NCBI GenBank assembly: GCA_031359995.1 | Contig: JANMAT010000090.1 | Coordinates: 1-22,261, forward strand | From: JANMAT01 sp031359995 | GTDB taxonomy: Bacteria > Actinomycetota > Acidimicrobiia > Acidimicrobiales > Ilumatobacteraceae | Reading direction: 5' to 3' | DNA: 22,261 nucleotides | In this document: positions 17,199-22,261 of the stretch, piece by piece | Layout of the letters: every line of letters begins with the position of its first letter | Numbering within the stretch: position 1 is the first letter of the stretch | Translations under genes and position numbers: made by a program | Notes under the pieces: model-generated | What the model was told of the DNA's origin: nothing | Databases searched by the model: none | Seen by the model: the letters and a program-made list of their open reading frames with translations, nothing else

Positions 17199-17707
17199 CG
17201 CCTTCGCCACCGTCGACGCCGGCATCGCCTCTCGACCTCACGCCGCGCACGTCCGGACCCGTCGGGGGAACGCGCAAACGGAAGTGGCTCGGCCCTCTCG
17301 TGGTGTTCGTGCTCGTCGCCGGTGCCGGCGTGGTCATGTGGCAGCTGCTGGCCAGCGCCACCACCTACTACTGCAACGCCGACGAGCTCGGCGCCAAGAC
17401 CGGCTGCGAGGCGGGCAAGCGCTTCCGTCTGCTCGGTCAGGTCGACCAGGGTTCCATCGTGGAGGGTGCACCGTTCAAGTTCACCGTCACCCACAACGGC
17501 AAGACGGTCCCTGTGTCGTATGAGGGCCAGCCCGCCGGCAAGTTCCAGGCGTGCGTGCCGGTGCTGGTGGAGGGCCGCATGGTCGACGGCGTCTTCATGG
17601 GTGACCGCATCATCGTGCGCCACACCGAGAACTACGTCGCCAAGAACCCGGGCCGCGTCACGGGCTACTCGGCCGATGGCGCGTGCAGCGTGGAGCCGAC
17701 TTCGTGA
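17189..17707 (+). CDS. ccmE: Periplasmic-side heme chaperone CcmE
   Basis: A 172-residue protein. A Pro/Ser/Thr-rich cytoplasmic N-terminus leads to one membrane anchor (WLGPLVVFVLVAGAGVVMWQL) and an OB-fold domain: RFRLLGQVDQGSIVEG, VPVSYEGQPAGKF, PVLVEGRMVDGVFMGDRIIVRH. Heme is held covalently by H145 in HTENY, with Y149 as the second ligand. So this is the HxxxY type, not the CxxxY variant. Extra cysteines near YYCNADELGAKTGCE are unusual for CcmE. Among adjacent GTG codons, 17189 has the best spacing from GGGAGGAG. Confidence 0.92.
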   Translation: MDVTPSPPSTPASPLDLTPRTSGPVGGTRKRKWLGPLVVFVLVAGAGVVMWQLLASATTYYCNADELGAKTGCEAGKRFRLLGQVDQGSIVEGAPFKFTVTHNGKTVPVSYEGQPAGKFQACVPVLVEGRMVDGVFMGDRIIVRHTENYVAKNPGRVTGYSADGACSVEPTS

Positions 17708-19692
17708 ACGCGGCCATCGGGGTGGCCGCCGTGGCCGCCGGTCTGGCCGCATCGCTGCTGGGCTTCGTCACGGTCATCGTCGGCATCACCCGCAACCGGC
17801 CCCGCATCCTGCGCCTCGGCGCGGTCTACGCGTGGATCGTGGTCGGTTCGGCCGTCGTGCAGTTCGCCATCATGGAGCGCGCCATCGTGCAGCGCGACTT
17901 TCGCCTGGCCTACGTGCAGAAGGTCGGCTCGAAGCTCACGCCCCGGTTGTTCAACGCCGCCGCCATCTGGTCGAACCTCGAGGGTTCCATCCTGCTGTGG
18001 GTGCTGATCCTGGCCGGCTACCTGGGCCTCGTGGTGTGGCGCTTCCGCACCCGCCGCAGCGACCCGCTCGTGGCGTGGGCGCTGGTCACCATGTTCGGCA
18101 TCACCACGTTCTTCTACCTGCTGCTCATGGGGCCGGCGAACCCGTTCCGGCTGGCGGCCGCCACCGTGGCCGACGGCCGGGGTCCGAACCCGCTGCTGCA
18201 GGACCACGTGCTCATGGCGTTCCACCCACCCCTGCTCTACCTCGGCTACGTCGGGTTCTCGGTGCCGTTCGCCTTCGCCATCGCCGCGCTGGTGACCGGC
18301 CGGGTGGGCGAGGGCTGGTTGCTCGAGACGCGTCGCTGGACGCTGGTGGCGTGGGCGTTCCTCACCGCCGGCATCGTGCTCGGCTCGTGGTGGAGCTACG
18401 AGGTCATCGGCTGGGGCGGCTTCTGGGCGTGGGACGCGGTCGAGAACGCCAGCTTCCTGCCCTGGCTCACCGGCACGGCGTACCTGCACTCGGTGCTCGT
18501 GCAGGAGCGGCGCGGCATGCTGCGGGTGTGGAACCTGTCGCTGCTGGCGGCCACGTTCTCGCTCACCATCCTGGGCACGTTCCTGACGCGCTCGGGTGTG
18601 GTCGACAGCGTGCACTCCTTCAGCGAGTCGGGCATCGGGCCGTACCTGCTGTCGTTCTTCGGCGTCACCGTGTTCGTGGCCCTCGGGCTCATCGGCTGGC
18701 GCGGCGACCGCCTGCGCTCGCCCGGCAGCATCGACTCGCCGGTGTCGCGCGAGGGCGCCTTCCTGGCCAACAACGTGATGTTCAGCGCGTTCGCCTTCGT
18801 GGTGCTGCTGGGCACGGTGTTCCCGCTCATCGGTGAGGCGCTCGACGGTCGCAAGCGCTCGGTCGGGGCCCCGTTCTTCGACAAGCTGTCGGTGCCGATC
18901 GGGCTGTGCCTGCTCACGCTGATGGCCATCGCCCCGGTGCTGCCGTGGCGCAAGGCCTCCACCGAGCTGCTGCGTGAGCGGCTGTTCTGGCCGGCCGTGT
19001 CGTGCGTGGCCATGCTCGGCATCACGGTGCTGCTCGGGGCGCGTGGGTGGGCGTCCACCATCGCCTTCGGCCTCGGCGGCTTCGCCGGCGGTGCCGCCGT
19101 GCGCCAGCTCGGTCTGGCCATGCGTCGCCAGGGCTGGCGCGGCGTGGTGGGCCGGGCCAACGGCGGCATGGTCGTGCACCTGGGCATCATCATCATCGCC
19201 GTGGCGCTCTCGGCCGCCCGCAGCCACCAGCGCACGCTCGAGCTGCGCATGCAGCCCGGCGACAACGCCACCGCCTTCGGCCACGCCATCACCTACCTCG
19301 GCACCGAGCAGATCGAGACGAAGCAGAAGTTCTCGCTCGTGGCCCGGGTGGTGGTCGACGGCAAGGAGCTGCGGCCGCGCCAGAGCGTGATCAACGCGTC
19401 GGGCGAGCCGATCATCACGCCGTCGGTCGACACCGGTCTCATCCGCGACGTGTACCTCACGCTCGAGAACCGTCCCGGCGACGGCGAGGCCGCCCTCATC
19501 AAGGTGCTCATCCAGCCCATGGTCACGTGGCTGTGGATCGGTGGCGCGCTCACCTTCGGCGGCACGTTCCTGGCCGCCTTCCCCGGGCAGAAGCGGCGCC
19601 TGCCCACCCAGCCCACGTCGGAGGTTTCGGCCCGCGGTCAGGGCCCGCGGCCCGACACCACCGACCCCGCCCTGATCGGTGCCGATGTCTGA
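17704..19692 (+). CDS. ccmF: Cytochrome c heme lyase CcmF
   Basis: A 662-residue polytopic membrane protein of normal CcmF length. The heme-binding WWD region is WWSYEVIGWGGFWAWDAVEN, at about residues 228-247. It is preceded by PNPLLQDHVLMAFHPPLLYLGYVGF and followed by LTRSGVVDSVHSFSESGIGPY, which carries conserved histidines. CcmF takes heme from CcmE and attaches it to the CxxCH motif of apocytochrome c with CcmH. GTG 17704 overlaps the ccmE stop by 4 bases. The hydrophilic C-terminal tail overlaps the next gene's start. Confidence 0.95.
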   Translation: MNAAIGVAAVAAGLAASLLGFVTVIVGITRNRPRILRLGAVYAWIVVGSAVVQFAIMERAIVQRDFRLAYVQKVGSKLTPRLFNAAAIWSNLEGSILLWVLILAGYLGLVVWRFRTRRSDPLVAWALVTMFGITTFFYLLLMGPANPFRLAAATVADGRGPNPLLQDHVLMAFHPPLLYLGYVGFSVPFAFAIAALVTGRVGEGWLLETRRWTLVAWAFLTAGIVLGSWWSYEVIGWGGFWAWDAVENASFLPWLTGTAYLHSVLVQERRGMLRVWNLSLLAATFSLTILGTFLTRSGVVDSVHSFSESGIGPYLLSFFGVTVFVALGLIGWRGDRLRSPGSIDSPVSREGAFLANNVMFSAFAFVVLLGTVFPLIGEALDGRKRSVGAPFFDKLSVPIGLCLLTLMAIAPVLPWRKASTELLRERLFWPAVSCVAMLGITVLLGARGWASTIAFGLGGFAGGAAVRQLGLAMRRQGWRGVVGRANGGMVVHLGIIIIAVALSAARSHQRTLELRMQPGDNATAFGHAITYLGTEQIETKQKFSLVARVVVDGKELRPRQSVINASGEPIITPSVDTGLIRDVYLTLENRPGDGEAALIKVLIQPMVTWLWIGGALTFGGTFLAAFPGQKRRLPTQPTSEVSARGQGPRPDTTDPALIGADV

Positions 19693-20305
19693 GCTCGAGA
19701 CCTCCTCCGAGCCCGGGCTGCCCGAGTCGCCAGCCGGGTCGGCCGACGAGGTGGTCGATCACGACGCCGTCGCGCCGGCGTCGTCGCGTCGTCTGGCGCC
19801 GTACCTGGCCGGGGCCATGGCCATCGTGCTGGTGGCCTTCGTGATCGTGCTGGCCCGCGGCCGCGGTGGCATCGCCGAGCGGCAGGTGACGCCGCTGCTC
19901 AACCGGCCGGCGCCGGCCCTCGTGGGCACCACCATCGACGGCAAGCCGTTCGACCTGACGACCCGCAAGGGCAGCTGGGTGCTCATCAACTTCTTCCAGA
20001 CCACGTGCACGCCGTGCCGGCAGGAGCATCCCGAGCTGCTGGCCTTCTCGCAGCGGGGCGGTAAGGCCGAGGTGGTGACGGTGGTGTGGAGCGACAAGGC
20101 GTCGTCGGTGCAGAAGTTCTTCGCCGAGCAGGGCGGCACGTGGCCGGTGGTGCTCGACCCCACCAGCGAGGTATCGGTCACCTATGGCGTGGCCAAGGTG
20201 CCCGAGACGTTCATCGTCGACCGTGACGGCGTCGTCCGTGAGCACATCACCGGCGCCACCACCGCGTCGCGGCTCGACTCGATCCTGGCGACGTTGGGCG
20301 CATGA
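19685..20305 (+). CDS. ccmG: Membrane-anchored thiol-disulfide reductase CcmG/DsbE (ResA-like)
   Basis: A 206-residue protein. An acidic cytoplasmic N-terminus, one transmembrane helix (about residues 40-56) and an external thioredoxin fold with PAPALVGTTIDGKPFDLTT. The active site C108-T-P-C111 is in FFQTTCTPCRQEHPEL, and the cis-proline motif is KVPETFIVDRDG. It keeps the cysteines of apocytochrome c and CcmH reduced before heme attachment. ATG 19685 lies inside the ccmF end; GTG 19679 is a close alternative. Unlike the other redoxin in this window, this one has an ordinary CxxC. Confidence 0.92.
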   Translation: MSELETSSEPGLPESPAGSADEVVDHDAVAPASSRRLAPYLAGAMAIVLVAFVIVLARGRGGIAERQVTPLLNRPAPALVGTTIDGKPFDLTTRKGSWVLINFFQTTCTPCRQEHPELLAFSQRGGKAEVVTVVWSDKASSVQKFFAEQGGTWPVVLDPTSEVSVTYGVAKVPETFIVDRDGVVREHITGATTASRLDSILATLGA

Positions 20306-20802
20306 GCACGTCGCTGAGCGCGCTGAACAAGCGGGTCAAGCGGGGCCCGGTGTTCCTGTTCCTGGCCGCCTGCGCCGTGGTGCTGGTGATCATCGGGGCC
20401 CAGCGCGACCGGGGGCCCACCAACAACACCGAACGCACCGACGCCATCACCAAGACGCTGAAGTGCCCGGCATGCGTGGGCGAGTCGGTGTTCGAGTCGC
20501 GCGTGCCTGTGGCCCAGAACATCCGCGAGGTCGTGGCCCGCCAGGTGGCCGCGGGCGACACCGACACCCAGATCAAGGCGTTCATCGAGCAGCAGTTCCC
20601 CGGCACCCAGCTGGTGCCGGCGGCCGAGGGCGCCAACCTGATCCTGTGGCTCGCACCGGTGGTGGTGTTCGTGCTCGGCCTCGGCGGTGTGGCCCTGGCC
20701 TTCCGCCGTTGGAAGGCCCAGGCCGCGTCCACGGGTGAGCCCGACGACGAGGACCGGGCGTTGGTGGAGGCGGCCCTGCGGGCCGAGGCGGGCGAGCCGT
20801 GA
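20302..20802 (+). CDS. ccmH: Apocytochrome c thioreductase CcmH (CycL-like)
   Basis: A 166-residue protein with an N-terminal membrane helix (about 16-33), a three-helix domain with C55-P-A-C58 in LKCPACVGESV, and the family pattern AQNIREVVARQVAAGDTDTQIKAFI. A second helix follows, ILWLAPVVVFVLGLGGVALAF. The CxxC forms mixed disulfides with apocytochrome c for delivery to CcmF. The N-terminal helix lies before the CxxC rather than serving as a cleaved signal. ATG 20302 is in an ATGA overlap with ccmG. Confidence 0.93.
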   Translation: MSTSLSALNKRVKRGPVFLFLAACAVVLVIIGAQRDRGPTNNTERTDAITKTLKCPACVGESVFESRVPVAQNIREVVARQVAAGDTDTQIKAFIEQQFPGTQLVPAAEGANLILWLAPVVVFVLGLGGVALAFRRWKAQAASTGEPDDEDRALVEAALRAEAGEP

Positions 20803-21563
20803 TGACGCTCAACGCCGACCAGCTCGCCGAGCTCGAGGAGGAGCGGCGCTTCCTGCTGCACTCGCTGGCCGACCTGGAGCGCGAGCATGCCGCCGGCGAT
20901 GTGGACGCCGTCGACTACCGCACCCTGAAGGACGGCTACACCGCCCGCGCCGCCGACGTGTTGCGGGCCATCGACGCCGGCCGCCCGCCCCGTCGCGTGG
21001 TGCGCTCGAAGGCCGAGAAGCGGCGCACCCTGCTCACCATCGTGACGACGCTGGCTGTCACTGCGGTGGTCGGCTTCGCCGTGGTGCGCTTCGTGGCGCC
21101 CCGCAAGGGTGGCGCCGGCCTCACCGGCGATGTGCCGAACTCGGTCGCCGCCCTGCTGTCCTCGGCTCGCCAGATGCAGGGCACCGATGCGGCCGGGGCC
21201 ATCGGCGTGTACCAGCAGGTGCTGAAGATCGACCCCGACAACGCCGAGGCACGAACGTACCTGGGTTGGATGATCGCCAACAGCTACCTGCGCCAGGACA
21301 TCACCGAGGCCACCGCCACCGTGGTGCAGAAGGCCAACATGAACGCGGCCGAGACCCAGCTGCTCGACCGGGCCATCGTGCTCAAGCCGAACTACGCCGA
21401 CCCGAAGTGCTTCAAGGCCATCGTACGGTTCCGGTTCTACGCCGATGCCGCCGGCGCCACGTCGTCGGTCGAGGCGTGCCTCGCCTCGAACCCACCCGAC
21501 GTCGTGGCCGGTCTCGTCAGCAACCTGAAGACCGAGATCGACGCCAAGCTCGTCGCGGGCTGA
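20802..21563 (+). CDS. ccmI: CcmI-like cytochrome c biogenesis protein with TPR segment
   Basis: A 253-residue protein. The first 60 residues form a charged coiled segment, LEEERRFLLHSLADLEREHAAGDVDAVDYRTLKDGYTARAADVL. This pattern is seen in the cytoplasmic part of CcmI-type and related cytochrome biogenesis proteins. A membrane helix follows (about 76-99), then an outer region with one clear TPR-like pair, DAAGAIGVYQQVLKIDPDNAEARTYLGW. CcmI chaperones apocytochrome c to the heme lyase. Sequence conservation is low, so the name leans on operon position. The start could be GTG 20799 or ATG 20802. It is the last gene of the operon, and the next gene converges 6 bases away. Confidence 0.78.
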   Translation: MTLNADQLAELEEERRFLLHSLADLEREHAAGDVDAVDYRTLKDGYTARAADVLRAIDAGRPPRRVVRSKAEKRRTLLTIVTTLAVTAVVGFAVVRFVAPRKGGAGLTGDVPNSVAALLSSARQMQGTDAAGAIGVYQQVLKIDPDNAEARTYLGWMIANSYLRQDITEATATVVQKANMNAAETQLLDRAIVLKPNYADPKCFKAIVRFRFYADAAGATSSVEACLASNPPDVVAGLVSNLKTEIDAKLVAG

Positions 21564-21569
21564 GCCAGG

Positions 21570-22100
21570 TCAGTCCACGGCGGGTGACGGCGGTGGCCCC
21601 GCCAGCGCGCCGAGGGCGGCGTCGTACCCGCCGACGGCCTCGACGCGAGAGACGCCCCGGAACCGCCAGGGTGTCGGGCCCGTGTCCCACGTGGCCGAGG
21701 GCGAGAGCTCCAGCAGTTCGAACCGCTTGCGCTCCCGGTCGACGGCCCCCACCACGCCGAGGAAGCAGACGTGATCGCGGTACCGCTCGGCGTGGACGGT
21801 GACGATGCCGAGGGCGCCGAGGCCCTCCAGCACGTCCCCGGTCCGATCGAGCCCGATCGTGGTGACCGGCTCGGGGAACACCCCACGCCGCCGCAGCGAT
21901 CGCTCGGCCACGTGATCGCCGGAGGTGTCGATGCGAACCTTGGTGATGTCGCGCCGCCGCACGGCGCACAGCCCGTCGAGCTGCAGGTCGAAGAGCCGGT
22001 GGAGGAGCAGCCATCGTTCGCCGACCCCGACCACCACGCCGTCGAGCCGATCACCGACGCGCCGCGTCACCGGAACGATGCTGCCGATCTCGATGTCCAC
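21570..22100 (-). CDS. Conserved-looking hypothetical protein, possible tandem small beta-barrel
   Basis: A 176-residue soluble protein that I do not recognise as a named family. It looks like two related halves rich in short beta strands. The first (DGVVVGVGERWLLLHRLFD to RRRDITKVRI) and second (VCFLGVVGAVDRERKRFELLEL to FRGVSRVEAVGGYDAAL) each run glycine/valine strand, charged turn, aromatic strand, then a final KV/RV strand. This resembles SH3/Sm-like barrels; the resemblance is inference only. The start is GTG 22100, because no in-frame ATG lies nearby upstream. There is no signal peptide and no membrane helix. It converges with the ccm operon, and nothing in the context points to a function. 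Confidence 0.7.
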   Translation of the reverse strand: MDIEIGSIVPVTRRVGDRLDGVVVGVGERWLLLHRLFDLQLDGLCAVRRRDITKVRIDTSGDHVAERSLRRRGVFPEPVTTIGLDRTGDVLEGLGALGIVTVHAERYRDHVCFLGVVGAVDRERKRFELLELSPSATWDTGPTPWRFRGVSRVEAVGGYDAALGALAGPPPSPAVD

Positions 22101-22140
22101 GTCGGCATGGTGCCACGGCGCTCGCGTCCGTGGCAGAGGC

Positions 22141-22190
22141 CGTTGGCCCGCGTCGTCGGTGCTCGTACCGCGGCAGGCAGCGTTGGCCCG
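22141..22190. repeat. Direct repeat upstream of the hypothetical gene
   Basis: CGTTGGCCCG occurs exactly at 22141-22150 and 22181-22190, 40 bases apart, with GGCAG shortly before each copy. It lies in the 111-bp gap between the hypothetical gene and the partial gene at the window end. The second copy overlaps a small hairpin (GCCCG, 22186-22190, with CGGGC, 22198-22202) that could end transcription of the partial gene but has no T tract. The meaning is unknown. Confidence 0.3.
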
Positions 22191-22211
22191 TTCGCGCCGG
22201 GCGGGAAATCA

Positions 22212-22261
22212 CTAGGCGTCGGCCATTCCGGTGGAGCAGACGACCCAGCGCGGATCGGCAG
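22212..22261 (-). CDS. C-terminal end of an unidentified gene, truncated by the window edge
   Basis: On the minus strand the last 50 bases read ADPRWVVCSTGMADA and then TAG at 22214-22212. The composition and codon use look like a real protein end, and the gene would lie in tandem with the following hypothetical gene. Only 15 residues are visible, so no function is offered. Confidence 0.4.
   Translation of the reverse strand, partial: ADPRWVVCSTGMADA

Overview
This is a GC-rich actinobacterial window, probably Acidimicrobiia (an inference). The grounds are frequent GTG starts, GTGA/ATGA stop-start overlaps, TANNNT -10 boxes directly in front of start codons, an EchA6-like protein, and a class E-type sortase next to a cytochrome c maturation System I operon. 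No rRNA, tRNA, CRISPR array, insertion sequence or replication origin was seen. Coding density is very high, and no gap without a gene exceeds about 165 bases.

Layout. 1-817 (-) is a GGDEF-EAL protein that looks broken: the core of the GGDEF domain is missing and the reading frame shifts. 902-5513 is a divergent pair of carbohydrate enzymes, a glycogen-debranching-type enzyme (-) and a large GH63/MGH1-like glucosidase (+). 5534-6682 (-) is a membrane acyltransferase. 6847-7784 (+) encodes a 72-residue biotin-carrier protein overlapping an EchA6-like crotonase without catalytic glutamates. 7891-11465 (+) is paaABCDE, the multicomponent phenylacetyl-CoA epoxidase, behind a promoter whose -35 overlaps a perfect inverted repeat. 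11468-12383 is a PaaI-like thioesterase (-) and a MarR regulator (+) whose start codons overlap inside a palindrome. 12387-12539 is a 50-codon remnant resembling an RmlD-type reductase.

12567-13583 (+) is the most striking gene: a redoxin-family protein interrupted in frame by TGA exactly where the nucleophilic cysteine should be (motif W-U-G-C). A GU-bearing hairpin lies just downstream of that TGA. I read it as a selenocysteine protein. 13589-14767 (-) is a sortase. 14889-21563 (+) is a complete, tightly coupled ccmA-B-C-D-E-F-G-H-I operon for System I cytochrome c biogenesis. A perfect 20-bp palindrome sits midway between the divergent sortase and ccm promoters. 21570-22100 (-) is a conserved-looking hypothetical protein, and 22212-22261 (-) is probably the C-terminal end of another gene.

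How the genes fit together. The paa genes, the PaaI-like thioesterase and perhaps the MarR regulator form an aromatic degradation module. paaK, paaZ, paaG/F/H/J and the acyl-CoA steps are not in the window. The Ccm operon and the putative selenoprotein both belong to thiol/heme redox biology, but they are separate transcription units and no functional link is shown.
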